Assembly (NCBI GenBank): GCA_963834725.1
Contig: CAWICN010000001.1
Location: 2,604,001 to 2,668,000, forward strand
Direction: 5' to 3'
Origin: PALSA-693 sp963834725
GTDB lineage: Bacteria; Actinomycetota; Acidimicrobiia; Acidimicrobiales; Palsa-688
DNA length: 64,000 bases
The translations under genes and the position numbers were made by a program. Below the pieces are notes generated by a model. That model was not told the origin of the DNA and ran no database searches. It saw nothing but the letters and a program-made list of their open reading frames with translations. Positions 26,487 through 34,080 of the stretch are shown here, piece after piece (positions within the stretch are counted from its first letter, which is position 1; the number at the start of each line of letters is the position of its first letter).

Positions 26487-26648
26487 GCCAGCGGATCACC
26501 GTCCCCGGAGCGAAGCCGTGTGTCGGACTGCGGCTGGGCCTGGATGACGCCGCGCCTTTCCAAAGCCTCCTTCCGCTCGTGGAAACGTCAACCCCGTCCC
26601 AGAACGGGTAGCCCAATAAGTCAGTCGCTGACTGTCCTCTACCGCCGG

Positions 26649-27656
26649 TTATCGGCTCGGCAGCGATCGCGGTAGCCCGAACGAGGGCAGAACGGTGTTT
26701 TCGAAGCGGGTCATGGCACTGATGCGGTCGCCGCGGCGGGTGAGAACGTAGAGGCCCATACCGTGGCTAATGCCCTTGGGGCTGCGCAGGTAGGCGCCGA
26801 ATGCTGGTTGACCGTTGGCCCGGGTGGGCACGAGATCGAATCTGCGACCGGCGCTGAAGATAGCCGCGCAGAAGCGGGCTACGAGGTCTCGGCCCTGGTA
26901 CTCGAATGGCATTGGTGGCATGGAGGCGAAGACGTCGTCGGTCAACAGGGCTACCAGCGTGTCCAGATCGGCGGACTCCCAGGCTCGGACGAACTTGGTC
27001 ACTACGGCATCTTCGGAGTCCGAGTCGACAGGCTGGGCTTCGAGATCGGTGCCGGAGGAGCTTTGGCGCTGCAGGCTGGCGCGGGCCCGTTTGAGTGCGC
27101 TGTTGACCGATTCGACAGTTGAGTCCAGCATGTCAGCGACCTCGCTCGCGTGGAAGCCGAGGACATCGCGCAACATAAGCACTGCGACCTGGCGCGGCGG
27201 CAGGACCTGGAGGGCGGTCACGAACGCCAGAGAGATCGATTCGTTCAGCTCGTATCGCGCTGCTGGTCCGAGTGGGCGATCGCTAGAGCCGGGCAGGAGG
27301 GCATCGGGGTACGGTTCAAGCCAGACGACTTCGCCGAGCCGGGTCGGTTCGGGCGGTTCGACCTTGGGCACGTTCCACTCCTTCGCTGGGCGTCGGCTGG
27401 CTGCCCGACGGGCGTCTAGGCACTTGTTGGTGGCGATCCGGTACAGCCAGGTGCGCAGGGAGGAGCGTTCCTCGAAGCGGGCGAAACCCTGCCAGGCGGC
27501 CAGCAGAGTGTCTTGGAGGGCATCCTCGGCGTCTTGGAGGGAACCGAGCATGTGGTAGCAGTGCACTTGCAGCTCCCGCCGATAGGGGTCGGTGGCCTGG
27601 CGGAACGCCTCGCCGTCGCATGCCCGGGCCCTGGAAATCAAGTCAGGGTTCTCCAC
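26649..27656 (-). CDS. ECF sigma factor with C-terminal SnoaL-like domain
   Basis: A 335-residue RNA polymerase sigma factor. Region 2 includes YHMLGSLQDAEDALQDTLLA and RFEERSSLRTWLYRIATNKC. Region 4 is LPPRQVAVLMLRDVLGFHAS, with the helix-turn-helix ASEVADMLDSTVESVNSAL. An NTF2/SnoaL-like domain (about 205-325: VRAWESADLDTLVALLTDDV) follows, as in the TIGR02960/ECF56-type group where the tail is thought to modulate activity instead of an anti-sigma factor. The GTG at 27656 (MENPDLISRARA) is used. It is divergent from a RibD/DHFR-like gene, a common partner type for such sigma factors. Confidence 0.9.
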   Translation of the reverse strand: MENPDLISRARACDGEAFRQATDPYRRELQVHCYHMLGSLQDAEDALQDTLLAAWQGFARFEERSSLRTWLYRIATNKCLDARRAASRRPAKEWNVPKVEPPEPTRLGEVVWLEPYPDALLPGSSDRPLGPAARYELNESISLAFVTALQVLPPRQVAVLMLRDVLGFHASEVADMLDSTVESVNSALKRARASLQRQSSSGTDLEAQPVDSDSEDAVVTKFVRAWESADLDTLVALLTDDVFASMPPMPFEYQGRDLVARFCAAIFSAGRRFDLVPTRANGQPAFGAYLRSPKGISHGMGLYVLTRRGDRISAMTRFENTVLPSFGLPRSLPSR

Positions 27657-27800
27657 GTCTGTCCTTCTGCTCGCATCTTCGGCGAAGCGTATAGACGACG
27701 ACCGAGACCTGGACTGGGCTGTCGGTGGCCGCCCAGTTCCTCGTCCTGGCGGCGTCTGCACCCGGTGGAAACCCACACACCCTTCGATTGGAGAGACGAA

Positions 27801-28376
27801 ATGGCAAGGATCATCGTCAGCGAGAACATCACAGTGGACGGAGTCGTCCAGGACCCGGCCGGCGTCGAGGGCTTCAAGTACGGCGGCTGGGTGGGCCGGG
27901 TCGGCTCCGGCGGCCGCGATGAGGCGGCCCGGATTCTGCTGGACGAGTCGATGGGCGCTGAGGCACTGCTACAGGGTCGGCGGACATGCGAGTTCTTGGC
28001 CGCGCTATGGCCATCACGCAGTGGCGCGTTGGCGGACAGGTTGACCAGCATGCCCAAATACGTCGTGTCCTCCACGCTCGAAGATCCCCCTTGGAACAAC
28101 TCGAGGGTCCTCACCGGCGATGTGGTCAGCGAGATCTCCAACCTGAAGCAACAGGTCACCGGGGAGATCGTCGTGGCTGGAAGCCTCCAGCTGGTGCGGA
28201 CGCTGATCGAGCACGATCTCATCGACGAACTGAGGCTGATGATCTACCCGGTCGTACTCGGGGCTGGCACGCGCCTGTTCGGGGAAACCACCGACAAGAA
28301 GCCGATGCGCCTTGTGGACGCCCGGAGCGTCGACGACCTCGCCTACCTCACCTACGAGGTCGTTCGGGCCGCCTAG
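27801..28376 (+). CDS. RibD C-terminal/DHFR-like reductase domain protein
   Basis: A 191-residue protein of the dihydrofolate reductase-like fold (MARIIVSENITVDGVVQDPA). ALLQGRRTCEFLAALWP, KYVVSSTLEDPPWNN, VVAGSLQLVRTLIEHDLIDE and the LRLMIYPVVLGAGTRLFGE signature are typical of the YyaP/RibD_C family. The NADPH-dependent reaction and substrate are unknown. A GGAGAG site lies before the ATG. It is divergent from the ECF sigma factor gene. A paralogue lies at 45472-46062. Confidence 0.88.
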   Translation: MARIIVSENITVDGVVQDPAGVEGFKYGGWVGRVGSGGRDEAARILLDESMGAEALLQGRRTCEFLAALWPSRSGALADRLTSMPKYVVSSTLEDPPWNNSRVLTGDVVSEISNLKQQVTGEIVVAGSLQLVRTLIEHDLIDELRLMIYPVVLGAGTRLFGETTDKKPMRLVDARSVDDLAYLTYEVVRAA

Positions 28377-28698
28377 CCGTGAGAGCGCAGACCATGGCCC
28401 TGGCTCTCGCCGAAGTGACAGGCACCTGGGCTTGCCATGGCGTAACAAGCGAGGAGGACTCGCCGCCCCGAGGTGCCTTTCCAGTCCAGGCACGCCCGGA
28501 CACGCCCCAAACGCTAAACGAAAGCGTCCCCGAAAGACGAGAGGGCTACATCCCACACCGCCGGGGCGGGTACCAGCGCACGTCGGTTCACTCAGCCCGC
28601 TGCGCCGGGACTCGTCCTGGACGGTCAGTACTGCCATGCACGCAGCCTTAGATACTTCAAGCGCTTGAAGTCAAGGACCTCTTGTGAAGGGGGCTCCG
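28377..28698. other. No gene recognised
   Basis: 322 bases between convergent genes. No coding signal is apparent, and no strong T-rich terminator was identified. Confidence 0.4.
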
Positions 28699-29618
28699 TC
28701 ACAGGGCGATCACGACCTTGCCGGGGACGTGCCGTGCGGCTTGCATTGTCACAGCCGCGCGGATCTGCTCGATCGGAAAGGTCGCAGCAATCGGCACGGT
28801 GAGCGTTCCGGTAAGGATGGCCTCGGTGAGCCGCCCGAGAGCGCCCGGTACGGCTTCTCCGCCGCCGGTCGAGCGCACGCCGCTGGGAGGGGCCGGCCAC
28901 CTGATAATGGTGGAGATCCGCCCAGGCGCGACGCCGAGCTCTAGGGCAGCTTCGACCGTCTCCCTACCGAACAGGTCCGTCGCCGCGGTCACCCCGGCGG
29001 GGGCCAGCGCCCGGACCCGGTCAGCCAGTCCGGCGCCTTAGGTCACCGGCTGGGCCCCGAGTGCCCGCAGGAACTCGAACGTGCCTTCGGAGCAGGTTCC
29101 GATCACGGCGGCGCCCGCGATCCGGGCCAACTGCACTGCGTACACACCGGCGCCTCCGGCGGCACCGCCGATCAGCACCGTGTCACCGGCCCGCAGGTCG
29201 ACCGCGTCCAGCGCCGCGACGGCGCTCAGGCCGGCAACCGTGAGGGTGCTGGCCACGACGTCGGTGATGCCGTCAGGTGTGTGGAACAGCCGGCCGGCAT
29301 CTGGCCTGACCAAGGCGTAATCGGCGACGGCTCGGCCGAGCACGCCGCCGTAGACACGGTCGCCGACAGCAAAGCCCTCCACGCCCGCACCAACCTGGTC
29401 GACGGTGCCGGCAAAGTCATGGCCGAAACCAGACGGCAGGGTGTAGCCAAACCCCTGGGCCAACTCGCCGATGAGGGGATCAACCAGTCCATCGGGTTGA
29501 GTCCCGCGGCGGCGACGCGGACACGGACTTCGCCGGGGCCGGCGTTCGGTTCCTCAACCACGCGCAGCTCCAGTATTTCGGGCCCCCCGAATGAATCGTG
29601 GATGACGGCTCGGCTCAC
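28699..29618 (-). pseudogene. Zinc-independent quinone oxidoreductase (MDR family), disrupted
   Basis: Starts at GTG 29618 behind GGAGGT, reading SRAVIHDSFGGPEILELRVV and AAAGLNPMDWLI. It then shifts frame near 29470 to GFGYTLPSGFGHDFAGTVDQ. The Rossmann motif GGAAGGAGVYAVQLARIAGA is intact. A TAA at 29038-29040 replaces an expected Tyr (GAQPVT-stop-GAGLADRV). The same frame then continues to the normal end, HVPGKVVIAL at 28699. Two lesions inactivate an otherwise full-length NADPH:quinone reductase. It is last in the minus-strand unit SDR, DUF385, quinone reductase. Confidence 0.8.
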
Positions 29619-29682
29619 AAGACCTCCCTGAGCGTTGACAAGCGCAGAGCGCGGCTTGAAGCAGCTGATCGGACCGACGAGA

Positions 29683-30099
29683 TCACGGTTGGAAAGCGAC
29701 CTTCGCCAACGGGCTGTGTTCCACCCATTCATCGAGAACGGCCTTCGGCCAGGGGCTGTCGGGACCGTTGCGACGGTTGAACTCCTCGACGAAAGCGGCG
29801 AGGACCCGCCGGCGCTCCGCCGGATCGACGATGACCGTGGCCGTCGCGGGCAGGTCAGCGACGATGTCGTGTTTGAGGTGGAAGGTGAACTGCGCATGGG
29901 CGGCCAGGTTGGCCAACCAGTGGCGCGTCGTGGGTGCTGGGATTCCGCTCAGGTAGATGTCATCACCTAACCGGTAGAACACGATCTCGATACGGCGAGG
30001 CTGGCCCGAACGTCGGCCAGTCGTGGTGATGTCAATCGTGCGATCCTCCATGGTCGACGAGGCGTCGATGGCCAGCGCTTGGCGCACGTCCTCCCTCAT
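29683..30099 (-). CDS. DUF385 deazaflavin (F420)-type nitroreductase family protein
   Basis: A 138-residue split-barrel protein. TIDITTTGRRSGQPRRIEIVFY is the family signature (T-x-G-R-x-S-G-x-x-R). LANLAAHAQFTFHLKH follows, and VDPAERRRVLAAFVEEFNRR forms the C-terminal helices. Many members bind F420 and reduce quinones or nitro-compounds. It begins six bases after the SDR stop, so the two are co-transcribed. The C-terminus is intact (LAKVAFQP). A second, frameshifted family member lies at 44987-45480. Confidence 0.85.
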   Translation of the reverse strand: MREDVRQALAIDASSTMEDRTIDITTTGRRSGQPRRIEIVFYRLGDDIYLSGIPAPTTRHWLANLAAHAQFTFHLKHDIVADLPATATVIVDPAERRRVLAAFVEEFNRRNGPDSPWPKAVLDEWVEHSPLAKVAFQP

Positions 30100-30105
30100 C
30101 TGACA

Positions 30106-31032
30106 TCACACCTCGCGGTAGTAGTAGTCCTTCTCCAGATCCTCGAGCAGACTGGGTCCGGTCACGTCCCAACCGAGTAGTTCGCGGGTGATGGTGGCAC
30201 TGGCCGGGCTGTCCAGCCCGGCGAAGAGGCCCAGGAACCCGAAGTGCTCGAAGGCGTTGGCCGGGTCGACCGACCGCGTCGGAAGAGCCAGACCGCGGCC
30301 CATAACCTCAGCGATCCGTAGGAAGGGCACGCCTTCTTCGCCCGCGGCGTGTAACACCGAGCCGGCGGGAGCAGCCTCGACCGCCAGGCGGGCCAGCCGG
30401 GCGGCGTCAGACACGTGCACGGCCGGCCAGCGGTTGGTGCCATCGCCCACGTAGCCGGCCACACCACTTTGGCGGGCGATGCCGACGAAGATGGCCATGA
30501 ACCCGTTGTCGCCGTCGCCGTGAACCGTCGGCGGGAACCGCAGCACGGAGGAACGGACGCCGAGGCCCCGAAGCGACAGGGCCAGCAGGGCGGTAGCACC
30601 GCGGACGCCTGCGGGGTTGGCCCGGATTTCGGGACTGGCGACGAGGCCGTCGTTCTCGGTGGCGGGCCGCCCGAGGGCCAGGCCGACCATGCCCGAGGCC
30701 AGCACGAACGGGCGGTCGGAGCCGGCCAGGGCGGCACCCATGGCTTCGACGGCGCGGCGGTCGGCCGCTCCGGCGGTGGCGAAGTCGCCGCCGAACGCCG
30801 TCTGGTGCTGGAAGGCCAGGTGGATGACGCCGTCAGAGTCGGCGGCGGCCTCGGCCAGGCCTTCGGGGTCGTCGAGGTCGCCTCGGTGGACGATCGCGCC
30901 GGCTTTCTGCAGCTTCTTCGCAGAAGCGTCGGAACGGGCCAGGCCGACCACCTCGTGGCCGGCGCCAAGGAGTTCGGGGACGACCGCCGAGCCGATCCAC
31001 CCGGATGCTCCCGTGACAAAGATCTTCATCAT
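30106..31032 (-). CDS. Extended short-chain dehydrogenase / NAD-dependent epimerase family
   Basis: A 308-residue Rossmann protein. MMKIFVTGASGWIGSAVVPE contains the TGxxGxxG nucleotide motif. HRGDLDDPEGLAEAAAD and VIHLAFQH are family-typical, and a later WPAVHVSDAARLARLAVEA shows the conserved HV-D-A signature. The substrate is unknown. GGAGG lies before ATG 31032. It is divergent from a TetR gene across an 82-base gap that holds an 18-19 base palindrome, so it is probably repressed by that regulator. First gene of the SDR, DUF385, quinone reductase operon. Confidence 0.9.
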   Translation of the reverse strand: MMKIFVTGASGWIGSAVVPELLGAGHEVVGLARSDASAKKLQKAGAIVHRGDLDDPEGLAEAAADSDGVIHLAFQHQTAFGGDFATAGAADRRAVEAMGAALAGSDRPFVLASGMVGLALGRPATENDGLVASPEIRANPAGVRGATALLALSLRGLGVRSSVLRFPPTVHGDGDNGFMAIFVGIARQSGVAGYVGDGTNRWPAVHVSDAARLARLAVEAAPAGSVLHAAGEEGVPFLRIAEVMGRGLALPTRSVDPANAFEHFGFLGLFAGLDSPASATITRELLGWDVTGPSLLEDLEKDYYYREV

Positions 31033-31050
31033 GTGCCTCCAGAAGACTAG

Positions 31051-31069
31051 GATGTCAGGAACAGACATC
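31051..31069. promoter_or_regulatory. Probable TetR operator
   Basis: GATGTCAGGAACAGACATC is an inverted repeat (GATGTC/GACATC). A related half-site, GATGTCAGTAACTGTCA, follows at 31081-31097. Both lie between the divergent SDR and TetR genes, the usual place for a local repressor's sites. The 31053 and 31082 ATGs fall inside them, which argues for a later TetR start. Confidence 0.6.
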
Positions 31070-31114
31070 ACTCTAGGACTGATGTCAGTAACTGTCAACA
31101 GTGGGATCGAACGA

Positions 31115-31684
31115 ATGGGCCGATGGGAGCCGAACAGCCGAGGGCGCTTACAGGAAGCGGCTCTTGCCCTCTTCGCTGAGCGGGGGTTCGACCAGACCAC
31201 CGCCGCCGAGATCGCGGCCCGAGCCGGGTTGACCGAGCGCACGTTCTTCCGGCACTTCGCCGACAAACGGGAAGTGCTCTTCGATGGAGCTGGCCTCCTC
31301 GAGGAGCGGATCCTGGCCGGCGTGATCGGGGCACCGGCTGCTGCCGGCCCCCTCGAAGCGATATCCCAAGGTCTCGATAGCGCCGCCGAAATGCTCGGCG
31401 AAACTCGCCGGGACCTGGCCTGCCATCGCCAGGCCGTGATCGCCGCCAACCCCGAGTTGCGCGAGCGGGAGCTTGCCAAGCTGGCCCACTACGCCGCCGC
31501 CATCACCACCGCCCTGCGCGACAGGGGTGTCAACGAGCAACAGGCCAACCTGGCCGCCGAGACCGGCATGACAGTACTTCGCCTGGCCATGCAGCGATGG
31601 GCTACCGGAGCCGACAAGCGCGAACTCGCCGTCATCATGCGCGACTGCGTCGCCGACCTCCGGGCCCTCGCGACCAGCCGCTGA
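31115..31684 (+). CDS. TetR-family transcriptional repressor
   Basis: A 189-residue regulator. The N-terminal helix-turn-helix (LFAERGFDQTTAAEIAARAG, then LTERTFFRHFADKREVLFDG) is canonical. The C-terminal ligand domain is helical (ERELAKLAHYAAAITTALRD). The ATG at 31115 is chosen because the operator-like repeats occupy the upstream ATGs at 31053 and 31082. It is divergent from the SDR operon, which it probably controls with itself. The inducer is unknown. Confidence 0.88.
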   Translation: MGRWEPNSRGRLQEAALALFAERGFDQTTAAEIAARAGLTERTFFRHFADKREVLFDGAGLLEERILAGVIGAPAAAGPLEAISQGLDSAAEMLGETRRDLACHRQAVIAANPELRERELAKLAHYAAAITTALRDRGVNEQQANLAAETGMTVLRLAMQRWATGADKRELAVIMRDCVADLRALATSR

Positions 31685-31859
31685 GCCTCGAGCCTGGCGA
31701 CTTTCGAAGCCCCAAGGGTCGGTTCGCCTAGCGACAATCTTCGGAAGGGCTCCCAATAGAACGAGATCGGCCGCCCCAATAAGACGAACCGGGCCTGTCC
31801 ATGATCGCCGGCCTGGTGGCGGAGTTCTTAGCTGGTTTCTCCTGATGGAAGGAGAAGCT

Positions 31860-32771
31860 ATGACTACTATCGAGTCAACCAGCCACATGATCGGCCAGGC
31901 CGAGGCGCCGTTCACGCTCGACGAAGAGCAGCTGGCCGCCATCGTGTTCCTGGCTCGCTACCGGGGCCGGACCCTCGAGGCCTACCGCCACGATCTGCGC
32001 GCCCTGTTTCAGTGGGCCGCCGACCACCACCTGGCTGTGCTGGAGGCCACCCGCACCCACCTGGAGTTGTACCGGACCTCGATGGAAGAACGGGGCCTGG
32101 CGGCTTCGACCATCGACCGGCGGCTGTCCACCGCCTGCGGGTTCTATCGATTCGCCCACATCGACGGGCGCATCCCCTCCAACCCCGCCCAGTACGTGCG
32201 CCGCCCCACCGTCCACCCCTCCGAGCGGCGCGGTCTCGACCGCGGCGAGCTGGCCCGCTTTTTGCTGACCGCGGAGCGCTGCGACCACCCCCACGCCGCC
32301 CTGGCGGTGCTGTTGGGCCTGAACGGATTGCGGGTCTCCGAGGCCTGTGACACCAACATCGAGGACATGGGCCTCGAGCGGGGACATCGGGTGCTGCGTA
32401 TCGTTGGCAAGGGTGCCAAGCCCGCCCTCATCCCCCTGGTGCCGCGCACCCCCCGCACCATCGATCTGGCCATCGGCGAACGGCGGGAAGGTCCCATCCT
32501 GCTTCGCCAGGACGGCCGCCGCCTGGACCGGCGGACCGCCCACCGCTGGGTGCAGTCCATCGGCAAGCGGGCCGGGCTCGGCCTGGTGCACCCCCACATG
32601 CTCCGGGCGGCCTTTATCATGGCCGCTCTCGACGCCGGAGTACCCCTGCGGGAGGTGCAGGTGGCGGCCCGACATTCTGATCCTCGCACCACCACCGTCT
32701 ATGACCGTCGACGTCAGGACTTGGACCGCCACGCCGCCTACGTCGTCGTGGCCTTCGTCGCAGGCGGCTGA
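31860..32771 (+). CDS. Tyrosine recombinase/integrase (XerC/D-like)
   Basis: A 303-residue site-specific recombinase. The SAM-like N-terminal domain spans about 25-115 (RYRGRTLEAYRHDLRALFQW). The catalytic domain has Arg in LNGLRVSEACDTN, Lys in IVGKGAKPALIPL, His-x-x-Arg in HPHMLRAAF, His in AARHSDPRTTT and Tyr in TVYDRRRQDLDRH. All core residues are present. The ATG at 31860 has an AAGGAG site that sits inside the longer frame. No att site, excisionase or cargo boundary is visible nearby, so it may be a stand-alone actinobacterial integrase or the relic of an element. Confidence 0.9.
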   Translation: MTTIESTSHMIGQAEAPFTLDEEQLAAIVFLARYRGRTLEAYRHDLRALFQWAADHHLAVLEATRTHLELYRTSMEERGLAASTIDRRLSTACGFYRFAHIDGRIPSNPAQYVRRPTVHPSERRGLDRGELARFLLTAERCDHPHAALAVLLGLNGLRVSEACDTNIEDMGLERGHRVLRIVGKGAKPALIPLVPRTPRTIDLAIGERREGPILLRQDGRRLDRRTAHRWVQSIGKRAGLGLVHPHMLRAAFIMAALDAGVPLREVQVAARHSDPRTTTVYDRRRQDLDRHAAYVVVAFVAGG

Positions 32772-33149
32772 TTCTGGCGGTCGGCCGAGTGCGGCAGATC
32801 GGTCCTATCGCAGCCTAAGAGACCCCAACGCCCTCAGTAGTCGCCCTCTCTCGTCGAGCGCGGCCAGACTACACCCCCAACGATCTCTCACCGACAAACG
32901 GAACCTTCCCAAAGGGCCCCCTCCCCCTCCAGGGGGCAATCTGCTTGATATCGCAAGCGGGGCGAGGGCGCCTCGCGCGGCACCTATGGGTCGGTTCGAG
33001 GTAGCTCGGCAGCGGCATATTGAGGCACTGCGCCGTCGGGTGACGCTCGATGCGTCTCGGGGGCTCCGGATCCCAGGGGGCCTCGACTCGGCGGCTGTGG
33101 GATACTGGTCTTCCTGGCCGGTGCTACCGGGGAAGGGAGCGACAAGGGG
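32772..33149. other. No gene recognised
   Basis: 378 bases between the recombinase and the binding lipoprotein. No convincing coding frame or attachment-like repeat was found. Confidence 0.4.
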
Positions 33150-34080
33150 ATGGGCAACCCACGCTTGTTAGGGTGCTTTTCCTGGTGCCGGTTCTTTTGG
33201 CCCTGGGCGCCTGCACGGCCGGCTCAAGCCGCGCCGGCGCACCTAGCCCTGCTGGCGACAACGCCATCACGGTCGGTTCGTTCAACTTCGACGAGAGCGT
33301 GGTGCTGGCGGAGGTTTACAGTCAGGCGCTCGAAGCGGGCGGCTACCGTGTGCGACGGGCTTACGAGTTGGGCACCCGCGAGTTCGTGGGGTCGGCCCTC
33401 TCGGCTGGACTGGTCGACGTGGTGCCGGAGTACGCTGGTTCCGCGCTCCAGTTCTGGAGCTTGGGAGCACAGACTGGGACGGCGGACGTCGCCAAGACCC
33501 GTGACGAACTGCGCCGGGTCGTCGCTGCTCGGGGTCTCGTCGCCTTGGACCTGGCCCCTGGACAGGACGCCAACACCTTTGTCGCGACCCGGCAGACGGC
33601 CGAGCGGTTCGGGCTGCGAGCCATCAGCGACGTGGGTCGGGAGCCACGAAGACTCAGCTTCGGGGGCCTCCGGAGTGCCCGTCCCGGCCGTTGTGCCTGC
33701 TTGGCCTGCAGCGTGTATATGGGCTGCGGTTCAAGGATCTTGTGCGGCTCGACACCGCCGGTCCGGTCACCCTCCAGGCCCTCGACGATGGAAATGTCGA
33801 TCTGGCCCTGCTGTTCACCACTGACCCTGCCATCGGTGGACCACTGGTCGATCTGGCCGATGATCGGGGTCTGCAGCCCGCGGAGAACGTGACGCCGGTC
33901 GTACGCCGCCAGGTGATCGACCGGTGGGGTCCGCTGATCGCCGCGCGCATCGACGCCGTGTCCCGCCGCCTGACCACGACGGACGTCCGCCCCCTCAACG
34001 CACTGATAGCGGGCGGGAAGCAGAGCGTGCCGGCGGTGGCGGAGCAGTGGCTGAGTACGGAAGGCTGCGATGACGACTGA
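33150..34080 (+). pseudogene. Quaternary-amine (OpuAC/ProX-type) binding lipoprotein, frameshifted
   Basis: The start ATG 33150 (MGNPRLL) lies behind AAGGGAG. An apparent missing G near 33171 leads to VLFLVPVLLALGACTAGSS, a signal peptide with lipobox. The mature part carries ITVGSFNFDESVVLAEVYSQ and AYELGTREFVGSALSAGLVD, then VVPEYAGSALQFW, typical of choline/betaine-type substrate-binding proteins. A second missing G near 33661-33665 shifts the frame to PSRPLCLLGLQRVYGLRFKD and then LALLFTTDPAIGG, ending at 34080. The stop overlaps the next start by 11 bases, so the genes are coupled. No permease or ATPase genes are adjacent, suggesting a non-transport or sensor use. Both lesions are in G runs. 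Confidence 0.75.

Noticed and set aside
31690..33149. Integron or genomic-island boundaries around the tyrosine recombinase
   Set aside because: No attC-like palindromes, tRNA gene or direct-repeat attachment sites were found on either side.
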